Source: Clostridia bacterium (GTDB lineage Bacteria > Bacillota > Clostridia > Christensenellales > Borkfalkiaceae). Taken from it: 64,000 bases of DNA. The first letter of the stretch is position 1; every line of letters starts with the position of its first letter. The notes beneath the pieces were generated by a model. The model had not been told where the DNA came from and ran no database searches. It saw only the letters and a list, made by a program, of their open reading frames with translations. The translations under genes were made by a program, and so were the position numbers. This document shows, piece by piece, positions 1 through 8,668 of the stretch. Location of the stretch: contig JAFTTJ010000001.1 in the NCBI GenBank assembly GCA_017466825.1, positions 111,123 to 175,122 of the forward strand, in the 5' to 3' direction.

Positions 1-53
1 TAACTTATAAAATTGCGGGCGAAATTACTTAATCGCCTTTAAAAGGATATCAA

Positions 54-1079
54 ATGATAGGTTGGCACGTTCCCGAATTTGGGAAAATTGAAAAAACTCC
101 ACACCACGAACCACTCGAAGGTCTTGACAGCGTTAAGATTAAACTCACCCACGCGTTGATTACTGAAGACGACGTTTCTTTAATTTGCGGTGAAGACAAG
201 TCGGTAAAAACTCCCTTTATCCCCGGTAGATTTGGCGTTGGTCAAATTTCGGAAGTGGCGCAAGAATCGGCGTTTTTGAAAAAGGGGGATAGGGTTTTTA
301 TCTCTGCGGTTGAGCCTTGCGGTAGATGTTCTTCTTGCGAAGGGGGCAAACCCGACAACTGTTATAACTTCAACGTTGCGGGCAAAACCGTAAACGGCTT
401 TTTGAAAGATTTTGCGACGACTAACCTTTCTAACGTTTTCGCCTTACCTAAAAACGTAAAAGACGAAGACGCCGTTTATATTGAATACGTCGCGCTCGCC
501 CTTTCGGTTATTGACAAGTTAAACGTAAAAAAGAGCACTCACGTAGCAATTATCGGCGGTAACGTTTTCGGCTCGATTTTGGCGCAAGTTCTAATTTATT
601 ACCAAGCCGTTCCCATTATTATCGACGACGATTCTGAAAGCCTTAAACACGCTAAAAAATCGGGTATTTACTACACGGCGGCGTCAAATTCAAGACCTGA
701 AAAGGAAGTTTCTTCAATTACGGGCGGTAGAATGGCTAGCAACGTGGTTTACGTTGCCCGTTCGGGACTTAACACCGACCTTGCGTATAAACTCGCAGCG
801 CATAACGCGCCCATCGTTTTTGCAGGGTTCTCTTATCCCAACCTTAGAATACCTATGAATATCGCCATGGCAAAACAACTCGACACCTTTTGCATAAACA
901 ACGGTTACGGTAATTATCTTTCGGCGATAAACCTACTTGCAAATAAAGCGGTGGACTTATCTAGTTACTCACTTAAAAAGACTTCAATGCCCGACCTTGT
1001 GGAAGCAATTGAAAAACAAATCGTTAAATTTAACAAAAAAGAACACGTAGACAACCTTTTAATAGACTTACTCGGCTAA
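54..1079 (+). CDS. Zinc-type alcohol dehydrogenase-like protein (MDR superfamily)
   Basis: A 341-residue medium-chain dehydrogenase/reductase. The structural-zinc loop is intact (C89, C92, C95, C103 in EPCGRCSSC...NC), and a Rossmann segment follows near residue 165 (IIGGNVFGS). The usual GHE motif, which supplies a catalytic-zinc ligand, is replaced by PGRFG around residues 57-61, so the active site is atypical and substrate cannot be guessed. The ATG follows an AAAAGGAT ribosome site. The gene is alone on this strand and ends in a strong terminator. The family call is firm; the enzymatic role is unknown, and it may not act as a zinc alcohol dehydrogenase. Confidence 0.8.
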   Translation: MIGWHVPEFGKIEKTPHHEPLEGLDSVKIKLTHALITEDDVSLICGEDKSVKTPFIPGRFGVGQISEVAQESAFLKKGDRVFISAVEPCGRCSSCEGGKPDNCYNFNVAGKTVNGFLKDFATTNLSNVFALPKNVKDEDAVYIEYVALALSVIDKLNVKKSTHVAIIGGNVFGSILAQVLIYYQAVPIIIDDDSESLKHAKKSGIYYTAASNSRPEKEVSSITGGRMASNVVYVARSGLNTDLAYKLAAHNAPIVFAGFSYPNLRIPMNIAMAKQLDTFCINNGYGNYLSAINLLANKAVDLSSYSLKKTSMPDLVEAIEKQIVKFNKKEHVDNLLIDLLG

Positions 1080-1092
1080 TCGCAAAAAGTTA

Positions 1093-1123
1093 GCGGGCAA
1101 ACCTTTGAGTTTGCCCGCTTTTT
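1093..1123 (+). terminator. Rho-independent terminator of the dehydrogenase gene
   Basis: Perfect 10-bp stem (GCGGGCAAAC / GTTTGCCCGC) with a 6-nt loop, followed by a T run. Confidence 0.9.
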
Positions 1124-1138
1124 ATTTATTTAACCGCC

Positions 1139-1151
1139 TATAAGTTGATTA
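1139..1151 (+). repeat. First copy of a dispersed 13-mer family TATAAGTYGATWA
   Basis: Exact copies, either orientation: 1139-1151, 1847-1859, 5849-5861, 7651-7663, 13932-13944, 17222-17234, 18678-18690, 23180-23192, 24133-24145, 25765-25777, 30333-30345, 30921-30933, 34412-34424, 36401-36413, 40112-40124, 42670-42682, 46168-46180, 58024-58036, 60757-60769. One-mismatch copies: 20165-20177 and 53570-53582. The context is often gcC before and aCG after. Three copies contain the TAA stop of a minus-strand gene (murC, mreB, the hydrogenase-like gene). The other intergenic copies lie within about 60 nt 3' of a stop codon, and eight lie inside genes. Function unknown. Confidence 0.85.
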
Positions 1152-2483
1152 TTTACGAATTTTGTCTTTTACTAAGTAATATAAGTCGCCTGCGCCAAGC
1201 ACTAATAGCAAGTCTTTTTTGCCAAGAATTTTTGAATAATATTCTACTAGCGCATCCACGTTTTCAAAGTAAAGACTGCCCGGCAGAAGTCTATGCAAAT
1301 CGTACGCGCTACCGCCCGACGCGAATACTTCTCTTGCCGAAAAGGTTTTAAAAAGGGCTAAGTTTTCCACGCTAGATAAAACGCTTAAAAAGTCTTTTTT
1401 CAAAAAGAGCGTTCTCGAATAGGTATGCGGTTGAAAGAGTACGAATATTTTACCTTTAGCAATTTCCTTAGCGCAGTTTATGCAAGCGGATATTTCGGTG
1501 GGGTGATGGGCGTAGTCGGCAATTACCCTACCTTTACCTAACAAACCTAGTTCTTCAAATCTTCGTTTTACGCCGACGAAGTTTTTTAACCCGTCTTTAA
1601 TCTCCTTAAAACCAATCCCCATACGGTTTGCGCAACTTGCCGCCGCTAAGGCGTTTTCCACGTTATGCCTACCGTAAACCGAAAGGTGTATTTTGCCTTG
1701 TCTTTTGCCCTTTACGATAAAATCAAACGAATACTTACCGCCCTTTGACTTTATGTTTTTTGCGCAAGCGTCGGCGTTTTCAAAGGCCGAAAAAAAGAAG
1801 GCGTTATTTTCATTATAATCGCCCAATACGCCGTCGCTTTTGTTGATAATCGACTTATAGCCACGCTTTGCGAAAGATTGATAGGCGTTAAAGAGTTCGG
1901 TTTCGCTATCATAGCAGTCCATATGGTCTACTCCCGTATTTAGACAAACCGCAAAGTCCGCCGTAAACTTATTTATATTCTTTTTAAACTCGCAAACTTC
2001 ACTTAAAAACACGTCGTTGCCGTAATTTAAAAAACTGCCGAGTTTTACGTCTTCACCGCCGATATGAGCGGTAAAACGCACGTTTGCGCTCTTGAATATA
2101 TGCGCAAGCATACACGTAACAGTCGTCTTGCCGTGGCAACCGCACACCCCTACTACGTCGCTAAAATTTTCGGACACCATTTTTAAGGCGTCGGCGCGAG
2201 AGAGTAGGTAAAGTCCTTTTTCTTTGGCATAAGCAAGTTCCACGTTTTCAGGGGGGATAGCGTCGCTATAAATTACCGCTTGAGCGTCTTTTACGTTGTC
2301 TATATCGTGCCCGATAGAAACTGCAACCCCCACTTTTTCAAGGTGTTTTTTTGACGGAAATTCCGCTCTGTCGCTACCGCTAACTATAAAACCAACGCTT
2401 GCAAAATACTCTGCAAGCCCACTCATACTTACTCCGCCTACGCCTATAAAATGCACGTTAAATTGATATTTTGGCTTTTTCAT
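1149..2483 (-). CDS. murC: UDP-N-acetylmuramate--L-alanine ligase
   Basis: Cytoplasmic ATP-dependent ligase adding L-Ala to UDP-MurNAc, the first peptide step of peptidoglycan synthesis. At 444 residues the length is normal. N-terminal GVGGVSMSGLA (residues 14-24) is the UDP-sugar Rossmann loop, GCHGKTT (115-121) the ATP P-loop, and YAHHPTEI lies in the C-terminal ligase domain. It stands alone, not in a mur/fts cluster. No ribosome site precedes the ATG; instead a TAAAAT box ends 5 nt before it, suggesting a leaderless mRNA. The stop codon lies inside a copy of the dispersed 13-mer. Confidence 0.95.
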   Translation of the reverse strand: MKKPKYQFNVHFIGVGGVSMSGLAEYFASVGFIVSGSDRAEFPSKKHLEKVGVAVSIGHDIDNVKDAQAVIYSDAIPPENVELAYAKEKGLYLLSRADALKMVSENFSDVVGVCGCHGKTTVTCMLAHIFKSANVRFTAHIGGEDVKLGSFLNYGNDVFLSEVCEFKKNINKFTADFAVCLNTGVDHMDCYDSETELFNAYQSFAKRGYKSIINKSDGVLGDYNENNAFFFSAFENADACAKNIKSKGGKYSFDFIVKGKRQGKIHLSVYGRHNVENALAAASCANRMGIGFKEIKDGLKNFVGVKRRFEELGLLGKGRVIADYAHHPTEISACINCAKEIAKGKIFVLFQPHTYSRTLFLKKDFLSVLSSVENLALFKTFSAREVFASGGSAYDLHRLLPGSLYFENVDALVEYYSKILGKKDLLLVLGAGDLYYLVKDKIRK

Positions 2484-2567
2484 ACAACATTTTATGCTTA
2501 AAAACCTAATAATTTGCTAAAATATGCAAAAATTTTACTATTTTTTTAAAAATTTTTTAAAAAACCC

Positions 2568-2596
2568 TTGTAAAACGACTATTTTTAGTGTATGAT
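2568..2596 (+). promoter_or_regulatory. Sigma-A-like promoter of spoVG
   Basis: TTGTAA (2568-2573), 17-nt spacer, TATGAT (2591-2596), about 35 nt upstream of the start codon. Confidence 0.65.
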
Positions 2597-2631
2597 TTAT
2601 TTAGGAATAAAAATTGATTAGGAGAACAATC

Positions 2632-2898
2632 ATGAAAATTTCCGACGTAAGAGTACGTTTAGTACAAAAGGAAGATAGCAAACTTAAAGCCGTCGCTTCT
2701 ATCACTATCGAAGACTGCTTTGTAATTCATGACGTAAAAGTTATTGAGGGAAATGAGGGATATTTCGTTGCTATGCCTTCCAGAAAAAACAGCGACGGTG
2801 AGTATAAAGACATTGCTCACCCCATCAATACCGAAACAAGACAAAACGTGATTGACACAGTTTTGGAAGCCTTTAAAGACGAACTTGCTAAGGTATAA
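2632..2898 (+). CDS. spoVG: SpoVG-family regulator
   Basis: Small nucleic-acid-binding regulator associated with sporulation, division and envelope gene expression in Firmicutes. Starting at the ATG behind GGAGAAC it has 88 residues, the usual family size. MKISDVRVRLV, the AVASITIEDCFVIHD strand pair and the IAHPIN segment near residue 63 are typical. It is monocistronic, with its own promoter and terminator, and divergent from murC. The gene does not prove that the organism sporulates, since SpoVG also occurs in non-spore-formers. Confidence 0.95.
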   Translation: MKISDVRVRLVQKEDSKLKAVASITIEDCFVIHDVKVIEGNEGYFVAMPSRKNSDGEYKDIAHPINTETRQNVIDTVLEAFKDELAKV

Positions 2899-2904
2899 CA
2901 CATT

Positions 2905-2935
2905 GAGTAGAGCAAACCGCTCTACTCTTTTTTTT
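2905..2935 (+). terminator. spoVG terminator
   Basis: 9-bp stem GAGTAGAGC / GCTCTACTC followed by a T-rich run. Confidence 0.9.
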
Positions 2936-2950
2936 GTAAATTTTTTATAA

Positions 2951-2984
2951 CGTGAAAAGCGCCCCGACCAATCGGTCGGGGCGC
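2951..2984 (-). terminator. Terminator of the rarA-phosphatase operon
   Basis: 11-bp perfect stem GCGCCCCGACC / GGTCGGGGCGC (2959-2984) with TTTT after it on the minus strand. Confidence 0.85.
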
Positions 2985-3004
2985 AACTTGTTACCAAATA
3001 AACG

Positions 3005-3709
3005 TTATCTTTTTGAAATTGTCGCAACGTAATTGGGATTTTGCGAAAAGATTAAGTTTGCGTAATCTTCGCCGTACTTTGATTTTACCCTTGCGTACGC
3101 TTGCGCCATAAAATTTTCACGATTGAAGTGATAGTCGCTCGCAACGACGTCGACTAATTTGCGCTTTAAAAGTTCTTTGACGAACTTATTTTCTTCGTTA
3201 TACGATTTTTGAGCGACGGACGTGGCGTTTACTTGAATTACCACCCCGCTTGCTCTAAGCCTTTCAACCGATTCAACCGAGCGGAAATACGAGTATCTTT
3301 CAATATGCGCAACTATCGGCAAATAACCGCTGAGCCTTACCCTATAACACACTTCTTCAATATCCGTATCCTTTTCGTAAGGAAATTCGAGCAAAACGAA
3401 TTTACCGTTTGACATAGGTATAAACTCGCCCTTGTCAAACGTCTCCGAAATGCCTTTATAAACAGTGATTTCTCTACCCAAATAAAGGTCGATATCAAGC
3501 CCTTCGGCTTTTACTCTATCGCAAAGTTCTTCAAAGACGGCGCGCACCTTTTCGTCACTTTGGGTGAAAAAATGTTTGCGATAGTGCGGAGTCAACACGA
3601 CGCCTTTTACGCCCTGCTTAATCTCTTCTTTAAGCATTGCGAGAGTTTGCTCAAAACTTTCGCTTCCGTCGTCGACAAAAGGCAACGCGTGGCAATGGAT
3701 ATCTATCAT
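3005..3709 (-). CDS. CpsB/CapC-family PHP tyrosine-protein phosphatase
   Basis: 234-residue metal-dependent phosphatase of the PHP fold, the family that dephosphorylates bacterial tyrosine kinases controlling polysaccharide export. Metal ligands are visible as DIHCH (residues 3-7), DDGS (13-16), LTPHY near 40, AHIERY in the middle and ASDYHF near the C-terminus. The start codon overlaps the rarA stop by 4 nt (ATGA), so the two are translationally coupled. No partner kinase or capsule genes are in the window, so the physiological substrate is unknown. Confidence 0.85.
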   Translation of the reverse strand: MIDIHCHALPFVDDGSESFEQTLAMLKEEIKQGVKGVVLTPHYRKHFFTQSDEKVRAVFEELCDRVKAEGLDIDLYLGREITVYKGISETFDKGEFIPMSNGKFVLLEFPYEKDTDIEEVCYRVRLSGYLPIVAHIERYSYFRSVESVERLRASGVVIQVNATSVAQKSYNEENKFVKELLKRKLVDVVASDYHFNRENFMAQAYARVKSKYGEDYANLIFSQNPNYVATISKR

Positions 3710-5025
3710 TTTTTAACTCCTTTTTCTTTTCTTATTTCTTTTACTTCCCGTTCAAAACCATTGTCTTTGGGGACGTAAAAAACGCTATCTTTTAAAGAAT
3801 CGGGTAGATACTGTTGCTCACAGTAACCGCCGTAATCGTGGGGGTATTTATACTGCCTACTCATAGCCTTTGCCTGCTCGTCGGCGTAGGGCGAATTGCG
3901 AAGATGGGCGGGAACGGTATCGTCCTTGGCGCTTTTTGCCGCCGCTTGAGCGCCGTTCATAGCGATTATTACAGAGTTTGATTTGGGGGCTTCGCAAACG
4001 TAAATAATCGCTTGCGATAAAGGTATTAAACCTTCGGGATAGCCGATATTCAAAAACGCCGTGAGCGCCGACGTTGCAACGACTAGCGCGTTTGGATCTG
4101 CCATGCCGACGTCTTCCGCCGAATGCACGATAAGTCTTCTTGCCAAAAGCAACGGATCGCAACCGCCTTCAATCAATCTGTGCGCGTAGTAAAGGGCGGC
4201 GTCGCTATCGCTACCGCGAAGGGATTTACAAAAGGCGCTTAGCATATCGTAATAAGAATTTTCGTCGTAAGAAAGAGCCTTTCTTTGAATTGACTGCTCG
4301 GCGTCTTTTAGGGTAACGACTACTTTGCCGTCGTCGTTTGGCGAAGTAGTTAAAACGGCTAACTCCAAAGCGTTATACGCCGTGCGCATATCGCCACCAC
4401 TCATTGTTGCTATATGGTCTAAAGCGTCTTCTTGCACTTCGACTTGCAGTTGTCCATAACCGCGTTTTTTGTCGATAATCGCCTTATTGAGGGCTTTTTT
4501 AACAGTTTCGTTGTCTAAACGCTTAAACTCGAACACCCTACATCTAGACACTATTGCAGGCGTCATTGAAGCGTATGGGTTTTCCGTAGTAGAGCCTATA
4601 AAAATGATAGTACCCTTTTCGATTGCGGGCAATAAACTATCCGATTGAGTCTTGCTAAAACGGTGGCATTCGTCGAGCAAAAGGTAGGTCTTTTTGCCGA
4701 ACATCTTTAAATCGTCGCTAGCCTTTTCAACCGCTTTTTTAACGTCCGCAACACCGCTAGATACGGCGTTTAACTTGACGAAATTACCGCTCGTTGAATT
4801 TGCAATTATATTTGCAAGGGTGGTTTTACCCGTGCCCGGCGGTCCCCAAAAGATACAACTGCCGACCTTGTCGAGAGAAATTGCGCGCCTTAACAGGCTA
4901 TTTTCTTCACAAATGTGGCTTTGCCCTAAAAACTCACGCAACGACTGTGGGCGCATGCGCTCTGCCAAAGGCTCCATTGATTTTTTTTGAGTATTCTCTT
5001 GTAAGGTGTCAAATAAATCGTACAT
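3706..5025 (-). CDS. rarA: Replication-associated recombination protein RarA (MgsA)
   Basis: AAA+ ATPase of the clamp-loader clade that acts at stalled replication forks. 439 residues, normal length. Walker A GPPGTGKT (61-68), Walker B LLLDECHRF (acidic pair 118-119), sensor GSTTENPY, and a C-terminal tetramerisation region ending in HYGGYCEQQYLPD-like sequence (here HDYGGYCEQQYLP). AGGACG precedes the ATG. First gene of a two-gene operon with the PHP phosphatase. Confidence 0.93.
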   Translation of the reverse strand: MYDLFDTLQENTQKKSMEPLAERMRPQSLREFLGQSHICEENSLLRRAISLDKVGSCIFWGPPGTGKTTLANIIANSTSGNFVKLNAVSSGVADVKKAVEKASDDLKMFGKKTYLLLDECHRFSKTQSDSLLPAIEKGTIIFIGSTTENPYASMTPAIVSRCRVFEFKRLDNETVKKALNKAIIDKKRGYGQLQVEVQEDALDHIATMSGGDMRTAYNALELAVLTTSPNDDGKVVVTLKDAEQSIQRKALSYDENSYYDMLSAFCKSLRGSDSDAALYYAHRLIEGGCDPLLLARRLIVHSAEDVGMADPNALVVATSALTAFLNIGYPEGLIPLSQAIIYVCEAPKSNSVIIAMNGAQAAAKSAKDDTVPAHLRNSPYADEQAKAMSRQYKYPHDYGGYCEQQYLPDSLKDSVFYVPKDNGFEREVKEIRKEKGVKK

Positions 5026-5074
5026 AAATTTCGTCCTAATTTCTAAAAACTAGAAAATTTGAATAGGTTTTAAT

Positions 5075-6037
5075 ATGAAAAAAATTTTTAAAATATTTTT
5101 AGGCGTTGCCGTTTTTTTAGTGATTGCGCTAATAATAGCAAAGCCAGAAGTGTACGTCGAAAGCGCGTTTTTCGGCATTAAACTGTGGGCGATAAAGGTC
5201 TTACCCGCACTACTGCCCTTTTTCTTTTTAACTGCCGTTGCAATAAAACTCGGAGTTACCGATTTTATTGCCAAAATTTTTGAAAAACCCTGCAACTTTT
5301 TATTTAAAGTGAGTGGGGTTGGGGCTTTCGTGTTCGTAATGAGCCTTTTGTCGGGCTACCCGATAGGGGCTAAAATGATTGCCGACCTATCTCGTCAAGG
5401 GGTTTTGAGCAAAGACGAAAGCACTAAAATTTCAACTTTTTGCTCTACTTCAGGTCCGCTTTTTATCGTGGGTAGCGTTGGAATAGGTATGTTTAATGAT
5501 AAAACCGCAGGGTTTATCATTTTAATTTCACATTTACTATCCGCCGTTTTATGCGGAATAATATTTTCATTTTACGGTAAAAAAGAGTGTGAAAAACGAC
5601 TAATTAGACAAAGCGAAAAAAGCCGAAACGCCCTTTACGACTGCGTTTATTCGTCGGTTATTTCGGTTGCGCTAGTAGGCGGTTTCGTATGTATATTTTG
5701 CCTATTTTCAGACCTTTGTAAAAATCTTAATTTGCTTTTACCGTTAGAAAATTTACTATCGCCACTCGTAGGGCAAAACCTTTCTTCGGCGTTTTGCTAC
5801 GGACTAATCGAGTGTACTAAGGGTTGTAATTTGCTAGCAACTTGCGGTTTATCGACTTATAGCCTTGCTTTTGCCACCGCTCTCATATCTTTTGGCGGAG
5901 TTTCGGTGTGGGCGCAATCGATAATATTTTTAAGCCAAGCAAGAGTAAATTTAAAAGTTTTTTGCCTTTCAAAAACCTTGCAAGCCATCGCTTCGTTTTT
6001 TATTTGCCTTGGGCTTTGCGCTTTTATCGGCGTATAA
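5075..6037 (+). CDS. YlbJ-like sporulation integral membrane protein
   Basis: 320-residue polytopic membrane protein with about eight hydrophobic segments. LSGYPIGAKMIADL (around residue 90) and STSGPLFIVGSVG (around 130) are the conserved nucleoside-recognition 'gate' motifs of the YlbJ family, required for spore cortex formation in Bacillus. The ribosome site is weak (AGG only). The 3' end overlaps the convergent coaD by 14 nt. A copy of the dispersed 13-mer lies inside it (5849-5861) and encodes part of LSTYS. Family assignment is good; the role in this organism is inferred. Confidence 0.8.
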   Translation: MKKIFKIFLGVAVFLVIALIIAKPEVYVESAFFGIKLWAIKVLPALLPFFFLTAVAIKLGVTDFIAKIFEKPCNFLFKVSGVGAFVFVMSLLSGYPIGAKMIADLSRQGVLSKDESTKISTFCSTSGPLFIVGSVGIGMFNDKTAGFIILISHLLSAVLCGIIFSFYGKKECEKRLIRQSEKSRNALYDCVYSSVISVALVGGFVCIFCLFSDLCKNLNLLLPLENLLSPLVGQNLSSAFCYGLIECTKGCNLLATCGLSTYSLAFATALISFGGVSVWAQSIIFLSQARVNLKVFCLSKTLQAIASFFICLGLCAFIGV

Positions 6038-6491
6038 TTTGAGCAATTTCCTTAGGAAGATATTTACTCACGTCTTTGCCAAATGATAAAAGTTCTCTAA
6101 CCGCGGTTGAACTAACGCTTACGTTTTTTGCGCTACAAGGCAGATAAACTGCAACCAAATTAGGCATTAAGTCGGCGTTTATAAAATTCATTTCGTTTTC
6201 ATAGTCGTAGTCTTTACCGTTGCGAAGCCCCCTGACGTTATACACGGCGTTTTCGGCTTTCATAAGGTCGACGAGCAACCCGTCGTGATATACGACTTTT
6301 ACGTTTGCGTATTTTTGGCAAACGAGTTTTAAAAACTCAAGCCTTTGAGATTCGGTAAACATAGCCTTTTTATTTACGTTTACGCAAAGGGCTACGACAA
6401 CTTCGTCGAACATATCCGACGCCTTTTTTATAATTTCTTCGTGTCCGCTAGTAACGGGATCAAACGTGCCTGCAAAAACTGCTTTTTTCAT
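6024..6491 (-). CDS. coaD: Phosphopantetheine adenylyltransferase
   Basis: Transfers AMP from ATP to 4'-phosphopantetheine, the penultimate step of coenzyme A synthesis. 155 residues, the family's usual length. The nucleotidyltransferase signature is GTFDPVTSGHEE (8-19), and YNVRGLRNGKDYDYE and SVSSTAVRELL are also conserved. It follows rsmD with a 4-nt overlap, the classic Firmicute rsmD-coaD order. Confidence 0.96.
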   Translation of the reverse strand: MKKAVFAGTFDPVTSGHEEIIKKASDMFDEVVVALCVNVNKKAMFTESQRLEFLKLVCQKYANVKVVYHDGLLVDLMKAENAVYNVRGLRNGKDYDYENEMNFINADLMPNLVAVYLPCSAKNVSVSSTAVRELLSFGKDVSKYLPKEIAQIIRR

Positions 6492-7021
6492 AATTTTTCT
6501 CCATAAAACTCAAAGTGAGCAACGCCGTATTTGCGCGTACTCCTATGCTCCAAACCGTCAATTTCGCCAACTTTAAAATCTTCGGAATGCTCGTAAATTA
6601 CAATTCCACCGCTAGTTAAAAGTGAGTTTTGGGCGATTGCTTGAAGTACGGGCGTTGCGTCGACGTCGTAAGGGGGATCAAGGAAAATTATATCAAATTT
6701 TTGGCGTGTGGACAAAACGTAAGTGAGCGCGTCTAAGCAGACGATTTCGGCGCTTTCCTTAATCATTTCAAGGTTAAATTTTTGAATTGCGACGCTCTCT
6801 TTAGACGAGTCCACCATAACGACCTTTTCAGCGCCACGAGAAAGGGCTTCTACCCCCATATTGCCCGTACCTGCGTAAAGATCCAAAAAACTACTGCCTA
6901 AAATTTCAGTTTGTAAAATATTGAATATTGCTTCCTTTGCCCTGTCCGCCGTGGGGCGAATTTCTCTACCTTTAAACTCTTTTAAAACCCTGCCCCTATG
7001 CTTACCTGCGATAATTCTCAA
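6488..7021 (-). CDS. rsmD: 16S rRNA (guanine966-N2)-methyltransferase
   Basis: SAM-dependent methyltransferase of the small ribosomal subunit, 177 residues. MRIIAGKHRGR and RPTADRAKEAIFNIL are the N-terminal RNA-contacting signature, DLYAGTGNMGVEALSRGA binds SAM, and LDPPYD is the catalytic (N/D)PPY motif. Spaced one base after queH and overlapping coaD by 4 nt, so queH-rsmD-coaD read as one operon. Confidence 0.95.
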   Translation of the reverse strand: MRIIAGKHRGRVLKEFKGREIRPTADRAKEAIFNILQTEILGSSFLDLYAGTGNMGVEALSRGAEKVVMVDSSKESVAIQKFNLEMIKESAEIVCLDALTYVLSTRQKFDIIFLDPPYDVDATPVLQAIAQNSLLTSGGIVIYEHSEDFKVGEIDGLEHRSTRKYGVAHFEFYGEKL

Positions 7022-7022
7022 T

Positions 7023-7640
7023 TTATTCTTCCACCTTTAAATTTACGTATTTTGAAAAAAGACAACCGCAGTAATTTTGGCGGTATAACTCGTGCTCTTT
7101 TGAAAGTTCGATAGAACACTTATAGCCTTCGCCCTTTTTGAAATCAGAATAAAGCCAATTCACGCCGTATTTTTGACCGACTTCACTACCGATAGAGTTT
7201 ATTAAATCAGAGTTTTTGTGGGGGCTTACGGTTAGCGTAGTGCAAAAATAATCAAAGCCGTTTTCCTTAGCGACCTTTGCCGTTTCGTTTAGTCTGTCTT
7301 TAAAGCAAAGGGTACATCTTTCACCGCCTTCGGGGGCTTTTTCAAGCCCTTCGACCATGATGAAAAACTCGCGTGAAAAATACCTGCCTTCGATTAGTTT
7401 TACTTGCTCGCCGTAGGCGTTTTTTAGGAACTTTTTTTGTTCGTTTAGCCTTACGTAATACTCTTCGCTTTCGGTAATATTGGGGTTATAATAAAAAACG
7501 GTTACGTCAAAGTGGGGGACAACCCTTTCAAGCACCGCCGTTGAACACGGCGCGCAACAACTATGAAGTAGCAACGTCTTTTTTTGGGTAAGCCCTTTTA
7601 CCGTATCTTTAAAGAGTAAATCGTAATTAGTTTTATTCAT
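7023..7640 (-). CDS. queH: Epoxyqueuosine reductase QueH
   Basis: Last step of queuosine tRNA modification, reducing epoxyqueuosine to queuosine; QueH is the cobalamin-independent alternative to QueG. 205 residues. Conserved metal/cluster cysteines are visible: CCAPC (28-32), RCTLCFKDRL, and YCGCLFSKY near the C-terminus. Other queuosine genes are not in the window. Confidence 0.9.
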   Translation of the reverse strand: MNKTNYDLLFKDTVKGLTQKKTLLLHSCCAPCSTAVLERVVPHFDVTVFYYNPNITESEEYYVRLNEQKKFLKNAYGEQVKLIEGRYFSREFFIMVEGLEKAPEGGERCTLCFKDRLNETAKVAKENGFDYFCTTLTVSPHKNSDLINSIGSEVGQKYGVNWLYSDFKKGEGYKCSIELSKEHELYRQNYCGCLFSKYVNLKVEE

Positions 7641-7660
7641 AAAACCTACCTATAAGTCGA

Positions 7661-8668
7661 TTATTTGCGTGTTAGTTTTAATTTTTTAAGTAAATCTTTA
7701 TCCCCTGCAACGATACCGCCGCCTACGATAGTAGCCGTTTCGGCGTCGGCAAAGCAAGACGCTTTGATATAAAGCCTTTCTTGCGCGTATTGGCTAAGAC
7801 CGGGGATATTACTACTACCGCCTGCAAAGCAAATGCCCGACGAGCGAATTTCGGCAGAGACTTCCTTGGGAAGTTTAGCCATAAGTTTTACGGTTATTTC
7901 AAAAATCTTATCAAAGAAGGCTTTTATGGGGAAACGAATATCTTCAGAGCCGATTGAAATAGCCCTAGGTTGACCCGTTCTCTTATCCCTTCCGCTGACG
8001 TCGATACGCATGGTATCGTTTTCATAAAGACTGCCGATTTCAGTCTTGATATGCTCGGCGGTAAGGTGACCGATTTGCAAGTCGAAAACGTTTTCGATAT
8101 GGTCCATAATCATTACGTCGATATTTCTACCGCCCATGTTTACGTTTACGCCTGCGATAACGCCGTCGAGCGAAACTGCGGCGATATTAGTCGTTCCGCC
8201 ACCGATATCAATGATAAAATAGGGTGTTGAGTCGCTGATGGGAATACCCAATCCTAGCGCCGTTAAAACGGGGGATTCGACGAAGGAAATATTATATACA
8301 CCCGCGCCGTTTAAAACCTTTTCAAAACGGCGAATTTCTTCTCCTTCGACACCGCAAGGAACTGCCAAAACGACTTGCGGACGGAAACCGAATTTGTTTA
8401 AAGTTATTCTATTTAAAAAACTTTCCACCATTTGAGTGGCGAGTTTATCGTCAGCGATAACCCCTTCTTTTACGGGGAATTTTACGTCGCTAAAATTAGC
8501 CGTTTTGCCGAGCCTTTTTTTAGCGTCCATACCGACGGCTTTGACTTTATCTCTCTTTGCGCTATCGCAAACGACTACGCTAGGCTCGACTAAAACCAAA
8601 CCTTCGCCTAGTTTATATATGCAAGTATTGTTGCTACCTAAATCCATTGCAATAACGTTGTTGCTCAT
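7661..8668 (-). CDS. mreB: MreB/Mbl-family rod-shape actin homologue
   Basis: Cytoskeletal ATPase directing cell-wall elongation, 335 residues. Actin-fold ATP loops are present: MDLGSNNTCIY at the N-terminus, YFIIDIGGGTTNIAAVS in the middle and CFAGGSSNIPGL near the C-terminus. The NTCIY variant (usually NTLVY) marks it as somewhat divergent. mreC and mreD are not adjacent. It overlaps maf by 4 nt. The TAA stop is embedded in a dispersed 13-mer copy (7651-7663). Confidence 0.88.
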   Translation of the reverse strand: MSNNVIAMDLGSNNTCIYKLGEGLVLVEPSVVVCDSAKRDKVKAVGMDAKKRLGKTANFSDVKFPVKEGVIADDKLATQMVESFLNRITLNKFGFRPQVVLAVPCGVEGEEIRRFEKVLNGAGVYNISFVESPVLTALGLGIPISDSTPYFIIDIGGGTTNIAAVSLDGVIAGVNVNMGGRNIDVMIMDHIENVFDLQIGHLTAEHIKTEIGSLYENDTMRIDVSGRDKRTGQPRAISIGSEDIRFPIKAFFDKIFEITVKLMAKLPKEVSAEIRSSGICFAGGSSNIPGLSQYAQERLYIKASCFADAETATIVGGGIVAGDKDLLKKLKLTRK

